NCBI GenBank assembly: GCA_029260755.1 | Contig: JAJDCQ010000099.1 | Span: forward strand, 47,211-111,210 | Source: Planctomycetota bacterium | GTDB lineage: Bacteria > Planctomycetota > J058 > JAJDCQ01 | Reading direction: 5' to 3' | DNA: 64,000 bases | Shown: piece by piece, positions 6,401-13,569 of the stretch | Numbering within the stretch: the first letter of the stretch is position 1 | How the letters are laid out: every line of letters begins with the position of its first letter | Notes under the pieces: model-generated | Seen by the model: only the letters and a program-made list of their open reading frames with translations | The model's database searches: none | Told to the model about the DNA's origin: nothing | Program-made: the position numbers and the translations under genes

Positions 6401-8715
6401 CCCTGGAAGTCGGGCGCGATGATGGCGGCCGCCTCTCCGGGCACCGGCATCGCGAACCAGCCCTCGGCGGCGAGCGGCACGCCGTGGCACGGCTGGCAGC
6501 GGGTCGTCGCGTCGACGCGCCCCTCGAGCTTCGCGAGGAGCGAGGTCAGCTCGCGGCCGGCGTCGCTCCGGAGGCTCGCCCACGCCCGACGGTGGCTCCC
6601 CTCGCCGCCCTCGTTCCAGGCTCGGTGCTCCTGGAGGCTCGGCGGTCCGGGGACCGGCTGCTCGAGGCCGTGGCAGCGCGCGCAGGCGGCCGAGCCGACG
6701 AGCGCCTCGCGGCCGTGGGGATCGACCGGCCTTCCGAACGGCTCGAGCCGCTCGGCGATCCACGCCGGGGCGCCCAGCAGGATCGCCGCGCCGAGGACGA
6801 TCGCGACCGCTCCGCCGCGGGCGAGCCCGGCGGCGGCTCCGCCGACCCAGTTCGATGCTCCGAGCCCGTCGAGGGCGAGGGTCGCCTCGTGATGCAGCGG
6901 CGAGGCGACGAGGCGCTGGAGATCGGCGAAGGCGCGCTCGTCGTTGCGGGCGCCCTTGAGCGTCGCCCGCTCGAGACGCCAGCGGAGATGCGCCGCGCTC
7001 CCCGTCGGCGGCTCGCTCCCCTCGACGAGCTCGAGCACCGCCCGCTGGGTCTGATCCTCGAGCGCCGGCTCGTCGCGGTGCGCCTCGGCGGCGAGACGCT
7101 TCTGGAGGCCGTCCGGCCATCGCCCCTCGGCGAAGAGCTCGAGGCTCACCAGGCGAAGCCGATCGGTGTCGGCGAGCTCGATCGCGCATCGCTCGGCGAG
7201 CCAGAGGGCGATCTCGGCGTCGGGGTCGCCGGCGACGGCCACCAGGCGGAGGAGCCGGTAGCCGTCCTCGCCGAGGTGGGCGCGCAGCGCGTTCACCGCG
7301 ACGTCGGAGGCGGGCGCCAGGTGGATCGTCGCCGGGTAGGCCGGATCGGGCGGCGGCGGGCGGTCGGCGTCGACCTGCAGCGCCGAGAGGGCCGCGACCG
7401 TGCCGTGCTCCATCGGCGTCGTCCTGGCGATCGCGCGCGCCCCGTGGCTCCAGCGCGTCGGCGGCCGGGGGTGGAGCCAGAGGCGGCGGGGGAAGCCCTG
7501 GAGGGTCCGGACCCAGTCGGCGGTGCGCTCCTCGAACGGGTCCCAGCCGCCGTCGCCGTCGCCGACGATGAGGAGGGCGTCGTGGTATTCGTCGATGTCC
7601 TCGAGCGCGATCGTCCGGCCGGTCTCGGTCGAGACGACGACCGACGGGACGTCCTCGAACGTGTAGCGCGAGAGGCGGACGCCCTGGGCGCGCAGGCGCT
7701 CGAACAGCTCGTCGTAGATGGGGCGCCACGGCGTCGCGCCCGCGGCCACGTCCTCGAGGATCGCGTACTCGGGCGCCGACGGCGGCGGCGCGAGCTCGAC
7801 CGAGGGGAAGCCGCCCGCGGCGACCGTCCTGGCGACCGTCCGGTCGACGTCGATCTCGGTCGAGGTCGCCTCGCTCGCCTGCCAGGTGAGGAACGCGGCC
7901 CCGTCCTCGATCGTGGCGCGGTCGAAGAACGTCTCGCTCCGCCGCGGCCGTGGTCGGCGGTAGAGGAACGGTCCGGGGGCGAACGCGGCGCGCCGGAGCC
8001 TCACGCGTCGCCGGATGCCGAGCGCGCCGATCAGCCCGCCGAGCCCGGTGACGAGAAGCGCGATCGCGAGCGCGCCTTGCCAGTCGATCGGTGGGGGCGG
8101 CGGCGTCGGCTCGACGAGCTCGGGGCGCCGCGGGACGTCGCGGATGATCGGGCCGACGAAGGCGCGCGGGCCCTCGGGCACCGGCGGCCTGGGCGGCGGG
8201 GTCGGGCGCTCGCCTCCATCGGGCGGTCGGTCGCCTCCGTCGCCCGGGCGATCTCCGCCGTCTCCGGCGACCGGGGTTCCCGCGGCGCCGTCTCCGCTGC
8301 CGGCCGCCGTCGCGGCGGGCCCGTCGCCCGACGGGCTGACGCCCGCGATCGGACCGTCGACCGCGATCGGGCCGAGTCGACGCCAGCCGAGGATCGTGGC
8401 GGCGACGATCGCGATCACCACGGCCGCGATCCCGATCCCGGCGAGGACGCGCGACCCCGCGTCGGGGTCCTCCACCGGCGGCGCGACCCCCGGCCTGCCC
8501 GAGAAGAAGATGGCGAACGCCTCGTCGAGCTCGGCGGAGCTGCCCGGGTCGCGGGCGAGGACCGAGCGCAGGGCGACCTTCAGCTCGTCGAGCCGCCAGA
8601 TCGAGCTCCGCGCCACGAGCCGGCCGACCCGGACGTGGTCGTCGACGCCGATCGGGTAGCCCCGATCGCGGAGGAAGGCGAGCAGCTCCCCGAGGGGGAC
8701 CGGCGGCGGGCTCAC
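3454..8715 (-). CDS. Giant MoxR-coupled membrane protein: CoxE-N-like, degenerate vWA-like, two tetraheme cytochrome modules, pilin-like C-terminus
   Basis: 1753 residues from a GTG at 8715 that overlaps the stop of the MoxR gene (GTGA). Order: a helical domain at 1-75 like the N-terminus of CoxE-type MoxR partners; TM at 91-109; Pro/Gly/Asp-rich linker at 120-210; TM at 213-233; a vWA-like MoxR-associated module at about 285-430 (EIDVDRTVARTVAAGG, APEYAILED, DALLIVGDGDGGWDPF); a helical region to 615; TM at 634-654. Outside the membrane come hemes at 678, 740, 791 and 838 (CARCH, CQPCH, CEACH, CARCH), a linker domain, and a second set at 1254 (CAGSDCH, a CX4CH site), 1328, 1361 and 1398. Each set shares GVGCEACHG, an AGH motif and SHWR...AGQ. 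Residues 1640-1750 match the globular part of pilins common in environmental bacteria (SLRTLQTAQTLFREAD, GTLQEL, SGYRFAV, GTRSFFIDETGVIRW) but without the pilin helix. The topology puts the vWA-like part inside and the hemes outside. Function unknown. Confidence 0.85.
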   Translation of the reverse strand: MSPPPVPLGELLAFLRDRGYPIGVDDHVRVGRLVARSSIWRLDELKVALRSVLARDPGSSAELDEAFAIFFSGRPGVAPPVEDPDAGSRVLAGIGIAAVVIAIVAATILGWRRLGPIAVDGPIAGVSPSGDGPAATAAGSGDGAAGTPVAGDGGDRPGDGGDRPPDGGERPTPPPRPPVPEGPRAFVGPIIRDVPRRPELVEPTPPPPPIDWQGALAIALLVTGLGGLIGALGIRRRVRLRRAAFAPGPFLYRRPRPRRSETFFDRATIEDGAAFLTWQASEATSTEIDVDRTVARTVAAGGFPSVELAPPPSAPEYAILEDVAAGATPWRPIYDELFERLRAQGVRLSRYTFEDVPSVVVSTETGRTIALEDIDEYHDALLIVGDGDGGWDPFEERTADWVRTLQGFPRRLWLHPRPPTRWSHGARAIARTTPMEHGTVAALSALQVDADRPPPPDPAYPATIHLAPASDVAVNALRAHLGEDGYRLLRLVAVAGDPDAEIALWLAERCAIELADTDRLRLVSLELFAEGRWPDGLQKRLAAEAHRDEPALEDQTQRAVLELVEGSEPPTGSAAHLRWRLERATLKGARNDERAFADLQRLVASPLHHEATLALDGLGASNWVGGAAAGLARGGAVAIVLGAAILLGAPAWIAERLEPFGRPVDPHGREALVGSAACARCHGLEQPVPGPPSLQEHRAWNEGGEGSHRRAWASLRSDAGRELTSLLAKLEGRVDATTRCQPCHGVPLAAEGWFAMPVPGEAAAIIAPDFQGLRAPEEKRLAAIRDEGVGCEACHGLAAEWISAHADRGWTAQQTPELLHRKFGMRSLRDPGTWVDACARCHLAVDTNLLAAGHPGLDAFEVVSASEQISHWRDFEAETPHFGARLWMAGQAAAFRAAAGWLIDELETGKPRRAEKPRVELLRRWTLFRRIATMIDPAARDRLDAILAKPILMTAEEGFEAFRIVERFVEEVPWIPLRRQDVELLLLAIAQDETARGRAPRETLQALDSLWSSLWSTTAPAPDLEITGAVSFETDARRFKGRYWARVVLTAQYEDPGGEWREARGSLETEQGAVALYDADAPRERRLKGLQEFRGLIVVPRPGSGRLARLPPRHDEGDPKGIRTRRAVRVRFEAELVTRFSDDTELRTGTSDPTVRKLDPAEIMTLEWDPVIVEFPPPDAGRVGGRAKLTTELRFVDTVQAMERVARSLAAIPPEALPTPEAIEAISREIESVVRRRREPTEDDEPAFVGSRACAGSDCHGRPQPRAARPPLDEHLRWTAIDPETGRARNRHFAAARRLIDDPRSAKIMTGINEPAGTNEAAYESGRCLSCHSTSANDHRPAALESGLQADGFDLHEGVGCEACHGPASEWLGSHVSKSLEPGRGDRLDDVNVWASRCGRCHASVPVDLVDAGHSVAPMFELVELSARNSHWRAPGEREGTFELALWIAGQVTATKLIASEIARSLSRARDIDPIRARIDHDVRRLDAHVSLLGALTYAGASDLTEQVRELREALPSQSLADLSLLADRVAEVAEKLRDPAGSPPADEDEEALQALIGGLARAATASTSRELAELLARSVIVFAAALGDEATEAAARRLVERTTTESHRFDADSFARDVRPIESRYGAAFEVLLRARIDGNEAAAIASLRTLQTAQTLFREADTEKDGEHDFGTLQELTEVGFIDSVLGSGRKSGYRFAVLLMKDSEFEWSATAAPIHLGVTGTRSFFIDETGVIRWSADGPAGSDDPPVERK

Positions 8716-9623
8716 CGGCTCTTGCTCCGGATCGCCTCGAGGTCGTCGAGCATCTTCACGAGCGCGTGGATCGCCGGCATGTCCCCGAGCTTCGCCGCCT
8801 CGAGCGTCTCCTCGGCGACCTCCATCCGCTGGAGAACGCGCACCCAGCCGATCAGCTCGCTCGTGGCCGGTCGCTTCACCAGCCCCGGCACCGTCCGGAG
8901 CTCGAGGAAGCGGCGGACCGCGACCGCGACGAACGCGTCGGAGGGCTCGGGCACGTGGAGGGCGACGATCCGGCGGAGCGCCTCGTCGGTCGGGAAGTCG
9001 ACGTGGGCGTAGACGCAGCGACGGAGAAACGGCATCGGAAGGCGCCGCTCGCTGTTGCTCGTCACCAGGACGAAGTGGCGCACCGACTGCCGGAACGAGA
9101 GGGGCGGGCTGACCTCGGGGACCTGGAACTCCATCCGGTCGATCTCGTTCAGGAGGTCGTTCGGGAAGTCGCGCGGCGCCTTGTCGATCTCGTCGATCAG
9201 GACGACGAGGCTCCTCTCGGACCGGATCGCCTCGCCGAGCGCCTGATACGCGAGGTAGTTCGACGCGTCGCGGGCGGCGTCGACGCCGGCGGAGGCGTCG
9301 TGGAAGCGCCGCAGGCTGTCGACGGTGTAGAAGAGGTCGCGGGCGGTCGAGGTCGACTTCACGTGGAACGGCAACACGTCGGTGCCGAGCTGCCGGGCGA
9401 CGGCCCAGGCGAGGGTCGTCTTGCCGCACCCGGGCTCGCCCGTGACCAGCAGGGGCTGGTCGAGGGTGAGGGCGACGTTGATCGCGGTCGCCAGCTCGTC
9501 GGACAGGACGTAGGGCGGGTCGCGCCGGGCGGCATCGGCGTCGCCCGGGTCGAGGCGGACTGGCGCCGCCGGCGCCTCGAGGTCGCGGGCGACGGTCGGG
9601 CGGATGATCTCGAACGGGTTCAT
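8712..9623 (-). CDS. MoxR-family AAA+ ATPase
   Basis: 303 residues from an ATG at 9623. Walker A GEPGCGKTT is at 62-70, Walker B LVVLIDEIDK at 139-148, sensor 1 VTSN follows, and an arginine finger candidate lies in PFLRRC. MoxR ATPases are AAA+ chaperones that remodel or activate partner proteins, usually ones carrying a vWA domain encoded next door. Here the partner is almost certainly the giant gene directly downstream, whose GTG start overlaps this stop codon. The start overlaps the stop of the HEPN/iSTAND-like gene (ATGA at 9620-9623). A GAGA sequence lies 3-6 nt before the ATG. Cytoplasmic; the family call is firm, the client is inferred. Confidence 0.93.
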   Translation of the reverse strand: MNPFEIIRPTVARDLEAPAAPVRLDPGDADAARRDPPYVLSDELATAINVALTLDQPLLVTGEPGCGKTTLAWAVARQLGTDVLPFHVKSTSTARDLFYTVDSLRRFHDASAGVDAARDASNYLAYQALGEAIRSERSLVVLIDEIDKAPRDFPNDLLNEIDRMEFQVPEVSPPLSFRQSVRHFVLVTSNSERRLPMPFLRRCVYAHVDFPTDEALRRIVALHVPEPSDAFVAVAVRRFLELRTVPGLVKRPATSELIGWVRVLQRMEVAEETLEAAKLGDMPAIHALVKMLDDLEAIRSKSR

Positions 9624-10852
9624 GGTCTCGCTCTCGGCTGCAAGGTCGCGATACGCTTCACGACGGTATCGAATCGGCCGCCCCGGGTGAGCTCGATCAG
9701 CTGCGCGGCATCGCGCTCGGCGTCTTCCCGGCTCCGTCGGGTCTCGTGGCGAAGCCAGCGGGCGAGGTCCTCGACCTCGACCGAGCCGAGCTCGGGGAGC
9801 GCCTCGGCGCGCACGTCCGCGCGCCACGGCCCGGTCTGGATCGCGCCGACGAGCGCGCCGGCGGCGACCCGCTCGGCCCGGCTCCGCCGCCAGGCGCGGC
9901 TGAGCCACGGGAGGCCCACCCGCTCGGCGCGGGCGACCTCGAAGGTGACGACGAGGCGGTCGGTCGCCTGCTCGGCGGCGGGCTCCCAGACGCGGCGGAC
10001 GTACTCGGCGGCGAGGGTCGCATCGGTCGCGTGGGGCCACGGGATCCGATGCCGCGCCCAGAGGCGGCGGCGTCCGGCGGTCAGTCGCTCGTGGAGCCCG
10101 GCGAGGGCGGCGTCCCAGGCGGCGCGGGAGGCGTCGTCGGTCGGATCGCCGGGCGGGAGCTTTCGAGGGTCGCCGCCGACCTCGGCGACGAGCGTGGCGA
10201 TGAGCATCGCGAGGCGAAGCCCGGCCGCGTCGCTCGGAGCGGGCCAGTCGACGTCGAGCTGGCGCCACTGGCCCTTCGGGCCGGTCCGCATCCGCCAGAG
10301 AATCACGCGGGCGAAGTGGTCGTGGCCCTGACCGACCTCGCCGTCGATCGTCGCGACCGACACGGCGGAGCCGACGCCCAGGAGATCGTCGAGCTCCGTC
10401 CGCTGGGGCGCCCGGTCGAGCTTGAGGACGGCCTCGCTCGCGGGCGCGGATGCCGCCCGCGAGGCCTCGCGCCGGACGGCGTCGAGCTCGTCGTCGGAGA
10501 GGAGGCCGAGAGCGCGGATGAGCGCGATCACCGTCTCGGCCGCGTCGTGGGCGTCATCGATCCGGAGCGATCCGCCGCCCCCTTTGAAGTGGACCGCCTC
10601 GTTGCGGCGCGCGTTGAGCCAGTTGATGTCCTTGAGGCGCTCGGTCCCGACGCGCGCGAACGCCGCCTCGTCGCCGCGGACCCGGCGGATCAGGTCGCCG
10701 AGCTGGGCGCGGGCCTCGGGCGCGATCCCAAGCAGCTCCTTCAGGCATCCCTCGGTGATGACCGAGGCGAGGCGGACCCCGTCGGAGCCGTCGTGACCCG
10801 CGAGGACGCGGAGATGCATCTGAAGGAGGAGCTCGCGCAGCGGCGTGGACAC
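9620..10852 (-). CDS. HEPN-like plus inactive-STAND-like protein, first gene of the MoxR operon
   Basis: 410 residues from a GTG at 10852; no good ribosome-binding site is seen and the ATG twelve codons in is an alternative. Residues 1-115 are all-helical and contain RNEAVH at 83-88, the Rx4H-type motif of HEPN domains, in a context (NWLNARRNEAVHFKG) like DUF4145-type HEPNs. Residues about 175-400 have a beta-alpha pattern ending in LPELGSVEVEDLARWLRHE; I read this as an inactive STAND-like (iSTAND) domain of the kind found in MoxR-vWA conflict systems. That assignment rests on pattern memory. The gene is translationally coupled to moxR. A role as effector or sensor of the operon is inference. 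Confidence 0.65.
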   Translation of the reverse strand: MSTPLRELLLQMHLRVLAGHDGSDGVRLASVITEGCLKELLGIAPEARAQLGDLIRRVRGDEAAFARVGTERLKDINWLNARRNEAVHFKGGGGSLRIDDAHDAAETVIALIRALGLLSDDELDAVRREASRAASAPASEAVLKLDRAPQRTELDDLLGVGSAVSVATIDGEVGQGHDHFARVILWRMRTGPKGQWRQLDVDWPAPSDAAGLRLAMLIATLVAEVGGDPRKLPPGDPTDDASRAAWDAALAGLHERLTAGRRRLWARHRIPWPHATDATLAAEYVRRVWEPAAEQATDRLVVTFEVARAERVGLPWLSRAWRRSRAERVAAGALVGAIQTGPWRADVRAEALPELGSVEVEDLARWLRHETRRSREDAERDAAQLIELTRGGRFDTVVKRIATLQPRARP

Positions 10853-10938
10853 GGAGAGAAGAATGCCACGGGGCTCCGCGAGCGCGCAACCGGTGGGGCG
10901 GCGCGGGGGGCGAGGGACCGCCAGGCGCCAGGCCCGGA

Positions 10939-11742
10939 TCAGTCGCGGGCGCTCTCGGCGCAGGTGTCCCGCCAGGCACGGGTCGCTTCGATCAACTCAT
11001 CGATCTCGGGGTCGATGGAGCCCAGCCGTCGGGCCGTCTCGAGCTCTTCGAGCGCCTGCTCGAACGTCTCCAGCGCCGCGGCGTACCTCTCCGGCGCTCG
11101 CGGGTCGCCGCTCATCTCGCTCCGCTGGGCGTCCTTGAAGGCCGGGATCGCTTCGGCGAGCGCGGCGGCGCCGGATCGATAGGCGATCAGAGCGGGGCCG
11201 GGGGCGTCGTTCGTCGCGGCGGTGGCGCCGCCCTTCGCCGCGTCGGCGGCGTCGCCCTGCGGCGTGCCCGATGTCCATGCCCATGGCGATGTCGAGGCCG
11301 CGGCCGTGGGTGTGGGCGTGAGCGCGCGGGCTCCGCCGACGCCGAGGAGGACGCCGATCACCCCGATGGCCGCAGCCCCGACGAGCCCGAGGCCGCGCCT
11401 GCGGCGGCGCCACTCCGGCTCCGGCCGTAGGGGGCGCTCGGTCTCGACCGATGCGAGACCGTCGTCGCGGTCGGGGTAGGCGAACCGGACGAACCAGTTG
11501 TTCGAGCGCATGAGGTAGAAGCCGAACGAGACGACGAGAAGGTCGACGACGGCGAGGCCGCCGAGGAAGGTGAAGGTGGGCTTTCCGATGTAGGGCGTGT
11601 GGATGCCGAAGGTGGCGCCCAGCTCCATCAGCTGGGTGATCATCGCCAGCACGGTCACGCCGGCGACGAGGCCGACGATCGCGCCGATGATGACGAGAAG
11701 TAGTCCCAACACCTTGCTACACAGCTCGAAACGGCTCCCCAT
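10939..11742 (-). CDS. Three-TM hypothetical membrane protein upstream of the MoxR operon
   Basis: 267 residues. Two N-terminal membrane helices (VLGLLLVIIGAIVGLVAG; FLGGLAVVDLLVVSFGFYL), a polar basic linker (WRRRRRG), and a third helix (LGLVGAAAIGVIGVLLGVGGA). An Ala/Thr-rich linker then leads to a helical TPR-like tail (YAAALETFEQALEELETARR). The ATG has a poly-G ribosome-binding site (AAGGGGGGG) at suitable spacing. It lies 86 bp upstream of the HEPN/iSTAND gene on the same strand and could be co-transcribed with it, although it is not overlapped like the others. No known family is recognised. Confidence 0.75.
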   Translation of the reverse strand: MGSRFELCSKVLGLLLVIIGAIVGLVAGVTVLAMITQLMELGATFGIHTPYIGKPTFTFLGGLAVVDLLVVSFGFYLMRSNNWFVRFAYPDRDDGLASVETERPLRPEPEWRRRRRGLGLVGAAAIGVIGVLLGVGGARALTPTPTAAASTSPWAWTSGTPQGDAADAAKGGATAATNDAPGPALIAYRSGAAALAEAIPAFKDAQRSEMSGDPRAPERYAAALETFEQALEELETARRLGSIDPEIDELIEATRAWRDTCAESARD

Positions 11743-11853
11743 GGCGCCCCCCCCTTCGTGACTTCGGTCCCCTGAGCCGCGGGAGAGAGCGCGAACGACG
11801 TGCCGCGGGAACGATCACGTCGGGGGGCCGGGCTTTCGGGGACGACGTGTATC

Positions 11854-12897
11854 ATGCCGCCCATGAGCGCTCCGGGGCTGCGAGTGGGAGTGATGGGCGC
11901 CGGCGCCGTCGGCTGCTACGTGGGCGGTCGCCTCGCCCGCGTCGACGGCGTCGAGGTCGTCCTCGTCGGTCGACCGTGGTTGCGCGAGCAGGTCGCCGCG
12001 TCGGGACTTTCGCTCGTCGACCTCGCGGGACGCGAGCACTCGATTCGCGCCGACGAGCTGACGGTCGAGACCTCCGCCTCGTCGCTCGCGGGATGCGACG
12101 TCGTCCTCTGCTGCGTGAAGAGCGGTCAGACCGACGAGGTCGGCGCCGGCCTCGCCGGTGTGCTCGGTCCCGACGCCGTCGTCGTCAGTCTCCAGAACGG
12201 GGTCCGCAACGCCGAGCGCCTGCGCGCGCGTCTCGCGGGCCGCGTGGTCCTGGCGGGGATCGTCGGGTTCAACGTCGTCGCGCGGGACGGCGGCGGGTTC
12301 CGGCACACGACCGTGGGCGCGCTGATGGTCGAGCGCACCGATGAGCCGCGCGGCGCCCGCCTCGTCGCGGCGATGCGCGCCGCCGGCCTCGAGGCGGGGA
12401 TGCCGTCCGAGATCGAGCGCCATCAGTGGGCGAAGCTGCTCGTGAACCTGAGCAACGCGGTGAGCGCTCTCTCCGGCGCGCCGACCCGCGACATGGTCCT
12501 GCGCCCCGGCTATCGACGGATCGTCGCCGCCGTGATGGGCGAGGGCTACCGTGTCCTGCGCGCGGCCGGGATCCGTCCCGCGAGTCTGCGTGGGATCCCG
12601 GTCGGGTGGCTCCCGCGGCTCCTGCGGCTGCCGACGCCGCTCGTCCGGTTGCTCGCGCGGGCGCAGCTCAAGGCCGACCCCGAGGCGCGCTCGTCGATGT
12701 TCGCGGACCTCGACCGGCGCCGGACGACCGAGGTCGACGACCTGAACGGCGAGATCGTCCGCCTCGCCGAGCGGGCGGGCGTCGAGGCGCCGCTCAACGC
12801 GCGCCTCGTCCAGCTCATCCGCGAGGCGGAGGTCGCGGGAGCCGGGTCGCCGTGCCTCGGGCCCGACGCGTTCTGGGCCGCGCTCACCGGGAGGTGA
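11854..12897 (+). CDS. panE: 2-dehydropantoate 2-reductase-like (ApbA/PanE)
   Basis: 347 residues. The N-terminus has the Rossmann motif GVMGAGAVGCYVGGRLA, followed by CCVKSGQT and SLQNGVRNAE, all hallmarks of ketopantoate reductases. The C-terminal helical domain has the family lysine region (HQWAKLLVNLSNAVSAL) and the SMFADLDRRRTTEVDDLNGEI signature with the catalytic glutamate. Such enzymes reduce 2-dehydropantoate to pantoate with NADPH for pantothenate and CoA synthesis, though some family members act on other 2-keto acids. Starts at 11854 or 11863 are both possible (MPPMSAPG); neither has a strong ribosome-binding site. It is divergent from the membrane protein ending at 10939 and stands alone. 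Confidence 0.88.
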   Translation: MPPMSAPGLRVGVMGAGAVGCYVGGRLARVDGVEVVLVGRPWLREQVAASGLSLVDLAGREHSIRADELTVETSASSLAGCDVVLCCVKSGQTDEVGAGLAGVLGPDAVVVSLQNGVRNAERLRARLAGRVVLAGIVGFNVVARDGGGFRHTTVGALMVERTDEPRGARLVAAMRAAGLEAGMPSEIERHQWAKLLVNLSNAVSALSGAPTRDMVLRPGYRRIVAAVMGEGYRVLRAAGIRPASLRGIPVGWLPRLLRLPTPLVRLLARAQLKADPEARSSMFADLDRRRTTEVDDLNGEIVRLAERAGVEAPLNARLVQLIREAEVAGAGSPCLGPDAFWAALTGR

Positions 12898-12969
12898 CGG
12901 CTCGACGGGCCTCGTTCCTGGAACGGGCGCTGGCAATGGACTTCCGTGTGGGCAGCTCGCGAATCCAGT

Positions 12970-13036
12970 CAATCCGACAATCCGCGGTTCCCGTTCGTTC
13001 GCCGCCCAGAGACCGAACCGCGGATTCCGCGGATTG
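12970..13036. repeat. Imperfect inverted repeat (AATCCGCGG-type)
   Basis: Arms at 12970-12990 and 13015-13036 are reverse complements apart from two or three differences; both carry CAATCC, then AATCCGCGGTTC. The loop is 24 nt. It lies in the 159-bp gap between convergent genes (panE and the GyrI-like gene), which otherwise holds nothing I recognise. It could act as a bidirectional terminator or be a REP-like dispersed repeat. Confidence 0.55.
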
Positions 13037-13056
13037 CGCGGACGGGGATCCTGAGA

Positions 13057-13569
13057 TCACCCGCGCCCCGCCTCTCCCGCCCCGAGGATCCGGTAGAAGA
13101 CGTCGGCCTCGAGCGGGGCGCCCTGGCGGGGCGGGTCCTGGTAGACCTCCCAGTGGACGCCGACGTCCTTCACTCCCCGCGTTCGAAGCCAGGAGTGGAT
13201 CACCGCATGGGCGAACGGCAGGCGCTCGTAGGGGCCGACGTGATGGACCGTCGCGACCGGGCCGGCGGGCAGGTCGAACGCCTCGAGCCCGTAGGGAGCG
13301 TCATCGTGGAGCTCCCAGCCGCACCCGACGAGCATCTCGAGGGTGCGGTCGCCCGTCGGGATGTAGACGATCGTCCCCGGCCCGGCGGCCGGGATCGAGG
13401 GCAGCGCCTCGGTGACCTTCTCCGAGAGCTCGTGGATCAGCTCGCCGAGCGACGGGCCGCTCCCGAGGGTCACCTCGCGTCGGAGGCCGATGACCCGGGC
13501 GGCGTCGGCGTCCTCGCGGTTCACGGTCAGCGTCAAGGGCTTCCCGCCGCGAGGCGCGTCGCCGGACAT
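13057..13569 (-). CDS. GyrI-like small-molecule-binding domain protein
   Basis: 170 residues with no DNA-binding domain. The C-terminal part has features of the GyrI-like / AraC effector-binding fold (AGPVATVHHVGPYERLPFAHAVIHSWL, then GVHWEVYQDPP), in which a groove binds hydrophobic cations or drugs. Stand-alone copies often act as sequestering or hydrolysing proteins; here the ligand is unknown. The ATG overlaps the stop of the upstream secreted-protein gene by one base (TGATG at 13571-13567), so the two are probably co-translated, though the functional link is not obvious. Confidence 0.7.
   Translation of the reverse strand: MSGDAPRGGKPLTLTVNREDADAARVIGLRREVTLGSGPSLGELIHELSEKVTEALPSIPAAGPGTIVYIPTGDRTLEMLVGCGWELHDDAPYGLEAFDLPAGPVATVHHVGPYERLPFAHAVIHSWLRTRGVKDVGVHWEVYQDPPRQGAPLEADVFYRILGAGEAGRG

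Noticed and set aside
4591..9012. Long plus-strand ORF of 1473 residues antisense to the giant multiheme gene
   Set aside because: Arg/Gly/Glu-rich composition without domains; the minus strand carries clear CxxCH, TM and vWA-like features. It is a high-GC shadow.
8716..9429. N-terminal extension of the giant multiheme protein
   Set aside because: This part overlaps the MoxR gene in another frame and is Arg/Pro-rich noise; the GTG at 8715 overlapping the moxR stop is the natural start.
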